NCBI RefSeq assembly: GCF_038592985.1
Contig: NZ_CP151951.1
Span: forward strand, 2,409,001-2,473,000
Direction: 5' to 3'
DNA: 64,000 nucleotides
DNA from: Paenibacillus sp. FSL R10-2782
GTDB lineage: Bacteria > Bacillota > Bacilli > Paenibacillales > Paenibacillaceae
This document shows positions 52,910-61,642 of the stretch, in pieces. The position numbers were made by a program, and so were the translations under genes. Under the pieces are notes generated by a model. That model did no database searches. It had not been told where the DNA came from and saw nothing but the letters and a program-made list of their open reading frames with translations. How positions within the stretch are numbered: the first letter of the stretch is position 1; each line of letters begins with the position of its first letter.

Positions 52910-53917
52910 ATGTTTCGAGCTTCAGGCAAGGGGAGTATATGGGTTGCGCTCATCGTTGTATTGCTGCTTTTATCCGGCTGCGGAGCTGGAGGCGCGGGTA
53001 AGAGTGCGAATTCCGGTGAAGCGACTGGAACGGATAAAGGAACGACGGATACGCAGGGAGCGACTTCAACCGATTCGGTGCGTACCATTGAGCATGTGTT
53101 GGGGAAAACCGAGATTAAAGGTACGCCCAAACGGATCGTAACACTGTATAACGGCGCTACAGACGTCATGATCGCCTACGGCGTCAAGCCTGTGGGGATT
53201 GTGGAGGCAAGTGGAACGGAGCCGGTATACGATTATTTGAAAAAGGATCTTGAAGGGATTCCGACCGTTGGTCTGGAGACACAGCCGAATATGGAGGAAA
53301 TCTATAAGCTGAAGCCGGATGTCATCCTTGCAAGCAAGTTCCGTAACGAAGCAACGTATCAGCAATTGTCGGAAATTGCACCTACGGTTGCCGTCGATCA
53401 GCTATATGAGTGGAAGGATACAGTGAAGCTGATCGGACAAGTGCTGAATCAGGAAGACAAGGGCACACAATTGCTGGCGGATTGGGATCAACGTGTAGCG
53501 GACTTCAAAACAAAAATGGGCGATCGCCTGCCGATCAAGGCTTCCATCGTTAATTTCCGGGCAGACCATGCACGTATTTACTATATGGGCTTTGCCGGAC
53601 AGATTTTGAAGGAACTGGGCTTCACCCGCCCTCCTGCACAAGAAGGAGACAAGTGGGGAATTAAAGTCAACAGCAAGGAAAGTATACCGGACATGAATGC
53701 AGATACGTTGTTCGTCTTTAACTCGGGCAAGGATCAGGCAGCGATTGAAAAAAATGTTGAAGCCTGGACAAGCCATCCCTTGTGGAAAAACCTTGATGCA
53801 TACAAGAAAAAGAGTATTTTCAAGGTCGATGAAGTGAACTGGAATCTGGCTGGAGGCTATCTGAGCGCAAATCGGATGCTGGATGATCTTTATGCGTTGT
53901 ATGATCTGAAATCATAA
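52910..53917 (+). CDS. Ferric-siderophore-binding lipoprotein (FecB/FhuD family)
   Basis: This 335-residue lipoprotein has a lipobox LSGC at 21-24 (Cys24), a Gly/Thr/Ser-rich linker, then a class III substrate-binding domain. Motifs include PKRIVTLYNGATDVMIAYGVKPVG and LKPDVILASKFRN. It delivers the Fe-siderophore to the permeases encoded next. The frame opens at 52862, but ATG 52910 has GGGGGAA before it and gives the proper signal. It is first in an operon of binding protein, two permeases, ATPase and reductase, under a Fur-like box. The role matches CbrA of achromobactin uptake. Confidence 0.88.
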   Translation: MFRASGKGSIWVALIVVLLLLSGCGAGGAGKSANSGEATGTDKGTTDTQGATSTDSVRTIEHVLGKTEIKGTPKRIVTLYNGATDVMIAYGVKPVGIVEASGTEPVYDYLKKDLEGIPTVGLETQPNMEEIYKLKPDVILASKFRNEATYQQLSEIAPTVAVDQLYEWKDTVKLIGQVLNQEDKGTQLLADWDQRVADFKTKMGDRLPIKASIVNFRADHARIYYMGFAGQILKELGFTRPPAQEGDKWGIKVNSKESIPDMNADTLFVFNSGKDQAAIEKNVEAWTSHPLWKNLDAYKKKSIFKVDEVNWNLAGGYLSANRMLDDLYALYDLKS

Positions 53918-53950
53918 ATAAATATTTCAAAAGCAAGACGGAAATACAGC

Positions 53951-53992
53951 AGAGGAGGGGTGAGGGGTCTATATCTCTCATCCTTCTTTTGT
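53951..53992 (+). terminator. Attenuator-like hairpin between binding protein and permeases
   Basis: AGGAGGGGTGAG pairs, with G-T wobbles, to CTCATCCTTCT followed by TTT. An incomplete terminator here would lower transcription of the permease genes relative to the abundant binding protein, a usual arrangement for ABC importers. Confidence 0.45.
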
Positions 53993-54030
53993 GTTGTACC
54001 ATGCTGCTGGAAGAGTGAGGCTATGCAACG

Positions 54031-55035
54031 ATGCTAACAACGAATCTAAGAAAATGGACGGGACTTGGTGTATGTCTGATCCTATTGGCAGGGTCTTTGT
54101 TTCTTGGCTTGCTACTGGGCAGAACGCTGATTCCTCCGGAATTTATGATATCTTCCCTCCTGCATTATGATGCTCAAAATGTAGAGCATGTGCTGATACA
54201 TACCGAACGTTTGCCGCGCACGGTCATTGCTGCTGTTATAGGCGCGAGCTTGGCGATGGCAGGAGCCTTCATGCAGGCACTTACCCGCAACCCGCTGGCT
54301 TCGCCCAGTACGTTCGGTATCAATGCGGGTGCTTTGTTCTTCGTCTCTATCGCAGCGGTCGTGTTTTCGGTCGAGTCCATGATGTCTCTGATGGGCTTTG
54401 CCTTGATCGGCGCAGGACTGGCGGCTATTCTGGTGTACGTCATCGGTTCATTAGGCAGGGATGGTTTGACACCGATCAAAATTGTGCTGTCAGGCTCAGC
54501 CATTCACGCTTTGTTCATGTCGATGATCCAGATTATTTTGGTGATGAATGAAACGGGGATGCAAAATGTACTGTTCTGGATGGCAGGCTCTGTCAGCGGA
54601 CGTTCATTGGAGATGCTACAGCCATTATTTCCTTTTATGCTGGTAGCGGCTATCTCAGCCATATGTATGGGCAGAGCGGTGAACCTGCTTGTGACCGGGG
54701 AAGATGTGGCGAAGGGACTGGGACAAAATACCCTATGGGTAAAATGCGCGATGGGCGTGATTATTGTGGTGCTGGCTGGTTGCTCTGTTGCTATTGCGGG
54801 GGCCATTGGCTTCGTTGGCCTGATCATTCCGCATGTGGCGCGTGCCTTGGTTGGTGCGGATTACCGCTGGATAATCCCTTTTTCGGCGGTACTGGGTGCT
54901 TTGCTATTGGTGTCGGCGGATACCGCAGCCAGAATGCTGATTTCGCCGCAGGAAATTCCGATTGGCGTCATTACAGCTTTGATCGGGGTTCCCTTTTTCG
55001 TTTACATTGCCCGTAAAGGGGTGGCGTGGAAATGA
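54031..55035 (+). CDS. FecCD-family siderophore ABC permease 1
   Basis: This 334-residue membrane protein has about nine to ten helices. It carries the FecCD motifs LPRTVIAAVIGASLAMAGAF, then TRNPLASP, and GFVGLIIPHVAR near the end. It forms half of the channel for Fe-siderophore import. The ATG at 54031 is preceded by GAGTGAGG. Its stop overlaps the next permease start (ATGA). The equivalent in achromobactin uptake is CbrB or CbrC. Confidence 0.9.
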   Translation: MLTTNLRKWTGLGVCLILLAGSLFLGLLLGRTLIPPEFMISSLLHYDAQNVEHVLIHTERLPRTVIAAVIGASLAMAGAFMQALTRNPLASPSTFGINAGALFFVSIAAVVFSVESMMSLMGFALIGAGLAAILVYVIGSLGRDGLTPIKIVLSGSAIHALFMSMIQIILVMNETGMQNVLFWMAGSVSGRSLEMLQPLFPFMLVAAISAICMGRAVNLLVTGEDVAKGLGQNTLWVKCAMGVIIVVLAGCSVAIAGAIGFVGLIIPHVARALVGADYRWIIPFSAVLGALLLVSADTAARMLISPQEIPIGVITALIGVPFFVYIARKGVAWK

Positions 55036-56123
55036 AGCGTGTGAATTTGAAGCATGGGACTGGTAGAGACGACATGAATGCGAAGCGTTATGTGACGCTG
55101 CGCAGCAGAAATGGCAGGTTTCATATCCAACTGGAAAAGAAAGCACTATGGTTGATGTGTGGACTGGCCTTGGCGCTACTGATCATTGGCGTGATGAGTG
55201 TAGGCTGGGGGGATACGTATGTGCACCCTTGGGAAGTGCTTCGAGCGATATGGGGGCGTGGCTCAGGCGATTATGATTTTATTTTGTACAGGCTGCGGTT
55301 TCCACGGGCGCTTACGGGAGTGCTGGTCGGAGCAGCTTTGGGCATCGCAGGAGCGGTGCTTCAGGGGATTATCCGCAATCCGCTGGCATCCCCGGACATT
55401 CTCGGGATTACGGGCGGCGCATCCGTAGCGGCAGTTACGTTCATTGCTTACGGGGGAGCTGTTTTGAGCATTCAATGGCTGCCTGTGGCGGCTGTTGCCG
55501 GAGCGCTGGTCGTATCGCTGCTTGTGTATACATTGGCCTGGAAGGATGGTGTGACACCAATCCGACTGGTGCTGGTGGGGATTGGTTTGGCTTCTGCTAT
55601 GAGCTCGATTACGACGCTGCTGCTGGTCATGAGCTCGTCCTTCACAGCCGGCAAGGCTTATATTTGGCTGACGGGCAGCGTGTATGGAGCATCGTGGAAT
55701 AACGTATATACGATGCTGATCGCTATTGTGATCTGCACACCTTTGGTTCTCTACTTTTCCCGCAGCCTCAACACACAGGAGCTGGGGGATGATGTGGCTA
55801 CCGGCTTGGGGGTGGAGGTACAGCGGCATCGTGTGATGTTGCTGCTGCTCAGTGTGATCCTTGCTGGAACTGCGGTAGCAGTTGCGGGAGCGATTGGTTT
55901 CGTGGGTTTAATCGCGCCGCATATTGCGCGCCGATTGGTAGGCAGATCCATGGGCAGCCTGACGCTGGTGTCGGCGCTGGTGGGTGGATTGCTGGTGTAT
56001 CTCGCCGATTTGCTGGCCCGTACGGTTTTTTATCCGATTGATATTCCCGCAGGTATTTTTACAGCAGGGGTGGGTGCACCATTTTTTCTGTATTTGCTAC
56101 TCCAGCGCCGAAATCAGTATTAA
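55032..56123 (+). CDS. FecCD-family siderophore ABC permease 2
   Basis: This 363-residue membrane protein is the partner permease, with RFPRALTGVLVGAALGIAGA, RNPLASPDILG and GFVGLIAPHIARRLVG. A basic N-terminal extension of about 40 residues precedes the first helix. ATG 55032 sits in the ATGA overlap with permease 1; ATG 55074 is an alternative. About 117 bases with a poly-T stretch separate it from the ATPase gene. Confidence 0.9.
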   Translation: MKRVNLKHGTGRDDMNAKRYVTLRSRNGRFHIQLEKKALWLMCGLALALLIIGVMSVGWGDTYVHPWEVLRAIWGRGSGDYDFILYRLRFPRALTGVLVGAALGIAGAVLQGIIRNPLASPDILGITGGASVAAVTFIAYGGAVLSIQWLPVAAVAGALVVSLLVYTLAWKDGVTPIRLVLVGIGLASAMSSITTLLLVMSSSFTAGKAYIWLTGSVYGASWNNVYTMLIAIVICTPLVLYFSRSLNTQELGDDVATGLGVEVQRHRVMLLLLSVILAGTAVAVAGAIGFVGLIAPHIARRLVGRSMGSLTLVSALVGGLLVYLADLLARTVFYPIDIPAGIFTAGVGAPFFLYLLLQRRNQY

Positions 56124-56240
56124 AGTCGAGCTGTAATTTTTTTTGAACACTTATTTGAACATTTATATGAGTGGTTCATCTTTTTTAAATGGAATATACA
56201 AGATCTTAAGTTCGCAGTTTATAAAAGGGGAGGAAGCTGC

Positions 56241-57056
56241 ATGGGTTTAGAGGTAAAGAACCTGATGATTAACTACGGGACAGACCCGGTTATTCAAGAG
56301 CTGGACCTGCAAATTCCGGAGGGAAAGATTACGGTGCTGGTAGGCAGCAATGGCTGTGGAAAATCGACGATTTTGCGTGCCATGGCGCGGCTATTGAAGC
56401 CTGCGGCGGGAGCGGTACTGCTGGATGGACAGGCTATTGCCCAGTTGCCCTCCAAGCAGATTGCCAAAAGGCTATCCATTTTGCCGCAGGGACCGTCAGC
56501 GCCGGAAGGACTGACCGTGTATCAGTTGGTCAAGCAGGGTAGATATCCGCATCAGAGCTGGCTGAAGCAGTGGTCCGCAGAGGATGAAGCACAGGTGCAA
56601 AACGCGCTGCAAGCGACGCAATTGGAGGCTTTTGCGGATCGTCCGGTAGATTCCTTATCTGGCGGGCAGCGCCAGCGTGCGTGGATTTCCATGACTTTGG
56701 CGCAGGGGACAGATATGATCCTGCTGGATGAGCCGACGACCTATTTGGACATGACGCATCAAATTGAGATTTTGGACCTGCTGTTTGATTTGAATGAACG
56801 AGAAGGGCGAACCATTGTCATGGTGCTGCATGATCTGAATCTGGCTTGCCGCTATGCGCACCATATGGTTGCTGTATACGATAAACGTATTTACGTGCAG
56901 GGAAAGCCGGAAGAAATCATGACGGCAGAGACGGTGGAAAAGGTATTCCAACTGCGCTGCCAAGTCATTCCTGATCCCTTGTACGGAACACCGATGTTTA
57001 TTCCTCATGGAAAGGGGAGGAAAATGGATGCCGTACGCCAAAGGATCTTCGTTTGA
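56241..57056 (+). CDS. Siderophore ABC transporter ATP-binding protein (FhuC/FepC-like)
   Basis: This 271-residue ATPase has Walker A GSNGCGKST, signature LSGGQRQRAW, Walker B MILLDEPTTYLD and the H-loop VLHD. The TTYLDMTHQIEIL segment is characteristic of iron-siderophore ATPases. It energises the two FecCD permeases. The ATG follows GGGGAGGAAG. It overlaps the reductase gene by 29 bases. Confidence 0.92.
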   Translation: MGLEVKNLMINYGTDPVIQELDLQIPEGKITVLVGSNGCGKSTILRAMARLLKPAAGAVLLDGQAIAQLPSKQIAKRLSILPQGPSAPEGLTVYQLVKQGRYPHQSWLKQWSAEDEAQVQNALQATQLEAFADRPVDSLSGGQRQRAWISMTLAQGTDMILLDEPTTYLDMTHQIEILDLLFDLNEREGRTIVMVLHDLNLACRYAHHMVAVYDKRIYVQGKPEEIMTAETVEKVFQLRCQVIPDPLYGTPMFIPHGKGRKMDAVRQRIFV

Positions 57057-57891
57057 GCCTGCAGAATGGTCGTATCTGACGGAAAAATTGCGAAGCAGCA
57101 GCGGAGAGCCAGCTCCAACCGGACGTTATGATCTACCTGCGGCTGATTTGCTGGAAGCAACTCCATGTGCTATGTATCTGGATCGGCTGGCAGGGCTGCA
57201 TGATTTTTCTTCACGCAAGGTGACGGCCTCTGTTTTGGCGAAGCGGTACGGTTTTTTGATCGTGTCCCCGGTACTGCATGCCATGTCGGTGTATAACAAG
57301 ATGCTGGAAGTCGGGATTGCTGAATGTACAATTCAATCTGCTTTTGTCAAGGATACCTGGCTCCCAAGGTTGCATTTGAACAGACTGCTGGTTACGGAAT
57401 GTGACATCGGAAAGAAGGGTGAGGATGGGGGAGACATCAGTCTGGAGCAGCGTCATGCTTGGCGTGATCACGTCATTCAGCATGTATTTGCAGAGCATTT
57501 GGCTCTGGTGTGGCGATCTGTATCCGCTGTTGCTTCCATTTCAAGAACGGTATTATGGGAAAACACCGCCATCTATGTCTATGCGCTATATGAAAACCGC
57601 ATCCGTCAGGAGCTAAAGAGCGAGGATCGGCTACGAATGGAGGAGGATTTTAAATATCTGACCTGTGAAGCTCCGGCTCACTTGTTTGGTGAACGGCAAA
57701 ATCCACTGGCCCGGTATTTCGGCTCTCCCCGTTCAGAGAGAGCGGCGGTACCTGTAACGGAATCTGTATCCATCGCACCCACTGCGGCCGTGAAAGCTGT
57801 ACGTGTTCGCAAAACCTGCTGCTATTTTTACCAGATGAAGGAAAAGGGCAGCTATTGCCCTACCTGTCCGAAGATACATTGTACGAGCTAA
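57028..57891 (+). CDS. FhuF-like ferric-siderophore reductase (2Fe-2S)
   Basis: The 287-residue protein ends with RKTCCYFYQMKEKGSYCPTC, the FhuF-type Cys cluster (CC...C..C) that binds a 2Fe-2S centre. FhuF proteins reduce Fe3+ in the siderophore so iron can be released in the cytoplasm. The preceding domain is the usual FhuF fold. ATG 57028 is seven bases after GGGGAGG; an upstream in-frame ATG (57007) lacks a site. It is the last gene of the import operon, and pairing import with reduction is functionally sensible. Confidence 0.86.
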   Translation: MPYAKGSSFEPAEWSYLTEKLRSSSGEPAPTGRYDLPAADLLEATPCAMYLDRLAGLHDFSSRKVTASVLAKRYGFLIVSPVLHAMSVYNKMLEVGIAECTIQSAFVKDTWLPRLHLNRLLVTECDIGKKGEDGGDISLEQRHAWRDHVIQHVFAEHLALVWRSVSAVASISRTVLWENTAIYVYALYENRIRQELKSEDRLRMEEDFKYLTCEAPAHLFGERQNPLARYFGSPRSERAAVPVTESVSIAPTAAVKAVRVRKTCCYFYQMKEKGSYCPTCPKIHCTS

Positions 57892-58011
57892 ATAAAAGCT
57901 ACGATGCTTGGGCTACAGTGAACTGAAACTTTGCCTAAGCGGCCATTTCGCCTGCTTTGATTTCTATATGCTAATGTGAGTTGGGTTATATCACGAAAGG
58001 AGCTGGTTTGT

Positions 58012-58644
58012 ATGTTTCGCATTCAACCTCGGGTTCAGGGGATAACGACGGAACTGCTGGAGCTTTATCAGCATGTAAGTGCTTCTACCCTTGGGCATTT
58101 CACGGATTTTGGATGTATGCAGGGAGTACAGCCGTTGTTTCGTCCCATTCGATTGCTGGGAAATGCAGTTACGGTGAGGCTTCCCCATATGGACTCCACC
58201 GCTGTACGTCATGCGCTGGAATTGGCACAAGCGGGTGATGTGCTTGTCGTCGATATGTCAGGTGATGATGCCAGAGCTTGCTGGGGAGAATTCAGAGCTT
58301 ATGTGGCGATGAAAAAACAACTGGCTGGAGTGATTGTTTCCGGTTGCGTCACAGATGTGGGGGTCTTGAACCAGCTACAATTCCCCATTTTTTCCAAAGG
58401 AATTAGCGCCTTGACTACACGTACACTGGAACTGGAGGGAGAGGTGAATACCCCGATTAGCCTATTTGGGGTCAGCGTACATCCAGGTGATCTCATTTTG
58501 GGTGATGACGATGGTGTATTTGTAGTAAAGCCAGGGGAAGCATGGGAACTGGGGGAAAAAGCTTTGGAAAAGCAGCGCAAGGAGGAGCTTACGCGCAAGC
58601 AGTTCGGATACGATCAGCTTTTGAATGCCCGGCTGGAAAGGTAG
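58012..58644 (+). CDS. RraA/dimethylmenaquinone-methyltransferase-like aldolase family protein
   Basis: This 210-residue protein belongs to the RraA family (formerly demethylmenaquinone methyltransferase), whose members are 4-hydroxy-4-methyl-2-oxoglutarate aldolases or oxaloacetate decarboxylases needing Mg2+, or RNase E regulators. Motifs are GDVLVVDMSGDDARACWGEF, IVSGCVTDVG and HPGDLILGDDDGVFVV. ATG 58012 follows AAAGGAG nine bases away. It lies 120 bases after the siderophore locus and before the rhamnose region, so which group it belongs to is unclear. A link to oxaloacetate, the SbnG substrate, is possible but speculative. Confidence 0.8.
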   Translation: MFRIQPRVQGITTELLELYQHVSASTLGHFTDFGCMQGVQPLFRPIRLLGNAVTVRLPHMDSTAVRHALELAQAGDVLVVDMSGDDARACWGEFRAYVAMKKQLAGVIVSGCVTDVGVLNQLQFPIFSKGISALTTRTLELEGEVNTPISLFGVSVHPGDLILGDDDGVFVVKPGEAWELGEKALEKQRKEELTRKQFGYDQLLNARLER

Positions 58645-58784
58645 ACATTGCACGAGCGTCAGGTGTTAGGTATAGTGTGGATAAAGATTTTGCACGCAGG
58701 GAAACTTTTTCGTTTTCATAGGAGAACCAGGAAGTATTGTCAATCTCATCGTATGTCATCTGAGAGAGAGCAGGAGGGAAAACG

Positions 58785-59795
58785 ATGAACCATCAGCAAT
58801 TGGATGAATTTCTCAGAAGTCTGGACGCTGTTGAGCAAATACAGATTCGCACCGGGAAAAATGTGAACGATTTAGAACACTTAGGGTTTCATATTACGGA
58901 AAGCGAAATAGGGCATGAGGTTCTTCGAATGCAAGGCAAGTATTTTTTTGATAGCGGGTCCATTTATATGAGCAAGCACCATCGGTTTGCGGACATGCCC
59001 TCACACAATCATGATTTTATTGAAATGAATTATATGTATTCCGGGGAATGCACACAGGTTATTGATGGTAGGGAAATCAGGCTGGAGCAGGGGCAGATAT
59101 GTATTTTGGATACGAATGTTCCGCACAGCATTTATGCGCTTGGGGAAAATGATATATTGGTTAATTTGATTATGAAAATGGAAACGTTCTCAACCACTTT
59201 TTTTGGAGGTTTTAGCAATACGGGTATTGTGGCTGATTTTCTGGCTAACGCGGTATCCCGGGACAGAAGGCATAACCGTTATATTTTATTTCATTCCCAG
59301 CAGCATGAGAATGTACAGTATATTTTTAAAAATATGCTGTGTGAATTTCTATCCCCCCAGGATTATGCTCAACAAATGCTAAGTCATTATGTGCCTTTGC
59401 TGCTTACCGAACTGATGCGGGTATATCAACTGGATATGAATTTTGAGCTGGATCATAAGCCGGGTAAAGCGAGCATTATTGATATTTTGCAATACATTGA
59501 GCAGCATTACCGCGACTGTACGCTACCTCAATTGGGGGCGACGTTTAATTTTAATCCTAATTATCTGGGGAATTTACTTAAAGAGCAGACAGGCAAAACC
59601 TTTCGGGAGCTTGTCCAAACTCAACGTATGCAGCACGCGGATACACTGCTTCGCCATACAAACCACAGTATCAGCGAAATAGCGTACGAGGTGGGATATG
59701 AAAGCCTGGGATTTTTTTATCGGAAGTTTAAGGAGTATTCGGGACATACCCCCAGTCAATATCGCGAGTATCAAGGGCGGGTGGATGATGTTTGA
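58785..59795 (+). CDS. AraC-family regulator with cupin sensor
   Basis: This 336-residue protein has an N-terminal cupin (FADMPSHNHDFIEMNYMYSGECT) and a C-terminal AraC domain at about residues 230-330 (TLPQLGATFNFNPNYLGNL and HSISEIAYEVGYESLGFFYR). AraC regulators of this plan sense a sugar and activate catabolic genes. The neighbours, a GH78-type rhamnosidase, a symporter and a rhamnulose-phosphate aldolase, suggest rhamnose or a rhamnoside. A candidate operator with 21-base spaced direct repeats is at 63212-63242. Confidence 0.88.
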   Translation: MNHQQLDEFLRSLDAVEQIQIRTGKNVNDLEHLGFHITESEIGHEVLRMQGKYFFDSGSIYMSKHHRFADMPSHNHDFIEMNYMYSGECTQVIDGREIRLEQGQICILDTNVPHSIYALGENDILVNLIMKMETFSTTFFGGFSNTGIVADFLANAVSRDRRHNRYILFHSQQHENVQYIFKNMLCEFLSPQDYAQQMLSHYVPLLLTELMRVYQLDMNFELDHKPGKASIIDILQYIEQHYRDCTLPQLGATFNFNPNYLGNLLKEQTGKTFRELVQTQRMQHADTLLRHTNHSISEIAYEVGYESLGFFYRKFKEYSGHTPSQYREYQGRVDDV

Positions 59796-59980
59796 CATTG
59801 ACAGCAAGACTCGAATGAGAGAAAAAGTGCACCAGAGCCCTGATACGGTCAAACAAAAGCTTGATTTTATAATGAACCAGATGAGAGCCATTGAGCTAAT
59901 TACAACATCCCATATATGATCATCCAGCGCGTCTGCGGTCGTATGAGCTGCTTGCTCAAGTGATGCGAACAGTCACATAG

Positions 59981-60030
59981 TAAGGCCGTGCCGGAAAAGG
60001 TTCTCTTAACCTGATCCTGGCACGGCCTTA
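59981..60030. terminator. Bidirectional terminator between the AraC and rhamnosidase genes
   Basis: TAAGGCCGTGCC and GGCACGGCCTTA form a 12-base perfect stem; an inner AGGTT/AACCT pair extends it. The convergent genes end at 59795 and 60037. Confidence 0.75.
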
Positions 60031-60036
60031 TGGCAT

Positions 60037-61620
60037 TTAAAGCTTATACTTGCGAATCAAATAGGTTGGGGTACAGCTCCACGCGTGACAGTAGCTGTTG
60101 ATTAAATAACTGCCGTAGGGTGAAAAGGATTTATTATGAGGATCGTACAATTCCCAGAACGTGTCCGCTCCATCCCTCAGCATACCTCCCCAGTAGGATT
60201 TGAGGTGTTTTACGGCCCCGTCCCGGTCTCCAGTAATCAGCAAAGCTTCGACCAAATAGTGATGCATATACGGTGTCGTCAGGCCAATATCCGGTTGCTC
60301 GGACAGCAGTCGTTGCATAAGAGCTGCATTTTGCTCTGCATCCAGCACTTCTGCCAAAGCCATCCAGATTTGTCCGGCCCACGAAATTTGGAGGTTGGGA
60401 CCGCTGACGAAGAAGCCTTGTTCTTCATCCCATAGTTGGGCAAGCGTTGCGGTCGTAACGTCCTCCAGCCGCTGGTTAAGGAACGGAAGCTTGTCGGGAT
60501 CAACCTGTTCAGCTAATCGAATGGTTCGTTTTAACGTATAAATGAGTATCGCTTGTGAAGGGGCTTGCTTATCCAATTCTTCCTGCCAATCGATAAAAGA
60601 CCACCATTCGTCACTGTGTGGTGGAAGATGCTGCTCATTCAGACGCTCCAGAGCCAGTTCCACCTGTCGGTACGCGGTCGGCCACAGCTCCTGCAAAGTG
60701 CCGCTGTCCTGAGTCGCCTCATAGTAATCGTACAAGGAAACTGTAAATAGCAGGGAATAATCGAACAAGTGCGTATCGTCCGGTATGAGTGTGGGAGCGA
60801 TAAACAGATTCGCTGCGACTTGACCTTGATGATTCGGTACCCCCGCAAATAAATACAAGCAATGCTTGACGAGATCATTATTGCCGAAGGTTTCGTAATT
60901 AGCCAGCGCTTGAAGGCGCAAATCACCTAGCCACAGCCGCCGATCCCGTTTGGGGCCATCCTCGAACACTTCCTGCATACAGTTTTGCAAGGTTCGGATG
61001 CTGACTTGATCAATGTCCTGCAAGAGTGGGTCAGGATGCTCCAATGGGACTATACGCGAAGCGTCACCAGAGGTAACGGTCTGGAGCTGGATGTTATCGA
61101 AGGCTACCCGATATTTCTGAGAGCTATCTATAATTTCAAATTTAACATATCGGAAGCTGTAGCGGCGCGGCAACCGAATGACGTCAGGCAGTACATCGAC
61201 ATATAGCGTTTCCTGCTGTAGCCATGAACTGCTGATCCAGCCTGTATAATTGGCGAAAGGTTCACCGACTTCAACCGGCATTTCGCCAAAGGTCAGCTTG
61301 AGATGCAGCGGTGCGTCTGGGGGACTGCCCACAGGGCTAACAGAGAAGGAGAGGTACCCCACCTGATGCATGCCAAAGTCAAGAATGAACTCATCCCCCT
61401 TGCCATAATGCTGCTCCGAAGAACTAACGGCAGAGTGAAGCGGACGTGCTAACCAGCCATGCATCGCGTTCGTATCCTGCAATACCTCAACCATTTGTTG
61501 CGGTTGGACGGTAGAAGTATTTAACTGTGGCTTCAGCTCAGTGGCCTTATGAATGAAGGTTTCGTTACGCACAATTGTAGTAGTTGTGAAAGCTTGAGGA
61601 ACAGGGATTGAATTTGACAT
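60037..61620 (-). CDS. GH78-like alpha-L-rhamnosidase
   Basis: This 527-residue enzyme has no signal peptide and should be cytoplasmic. A beta-sandwich N-terminal part is followed by an (alpha/alpha)6 barrel. The motif EDGPKRDRRLWLGDLRLQ carries the acidic and Arg residues of family 78 rhamnosidases, and DTFWELYD supplies the catalytic Glu near the end. It would cleave terminal rhamnose from oligosaccharides taken up by the symporter encoded just upstream. The start is preceded by AAAGGAGGC, 22 bases after the symporter gene. Substrate specificity is inferred. Confidence 0.8.
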   Translation of the reverse strand: MSNSIPVPQAFTTTTIVRNETFIHKATELKPQLNTSTVQPQQMVEVLQDTNAMHGWLARPLHSAVSSSEQHYGKGDEFILDFGMHQVGYLSFSVSPVGSPPDAPLHLKLTFGEMPVEVGEPFANYTGWISSSWLQQETLYVDVLPDVIRLPRRYSFRYVKFEIIDSSQKYRVAFDNIQLQTVTSGDASRIVPLEHPDPLLQDIDQVSIRTLQNCMQEVFEDGPKRDRRLWLGDLRLQALANYETFGNNDLVKHCLYLFAGVPNHQGQVAANLFIAPTLIPDDTHLFDYSLLFTVSLYDYYEATQDSGTLQELWPTAYRQVELALERLNEQHLPPHSDEWWSFIDWQEELDKQAPSQAILIYTLKRTIRLAEQVDPDKLPFLNQRLEDVTTATLAQLWDEEQGFFVSGPNLQISWAGQIWMALAEVLDAEQNAALMQRLLSEQPDIGLTTPYMHHYLVEALLITGDRDGAVKHLKSYWGGMLRDGADTFWELYDPHNKSFSPYGSYLINSYCHAWSCTPTYLIRKYKL

Positions 61621-61642
61621 GGTTATGCCTCCTTTAAAATAA

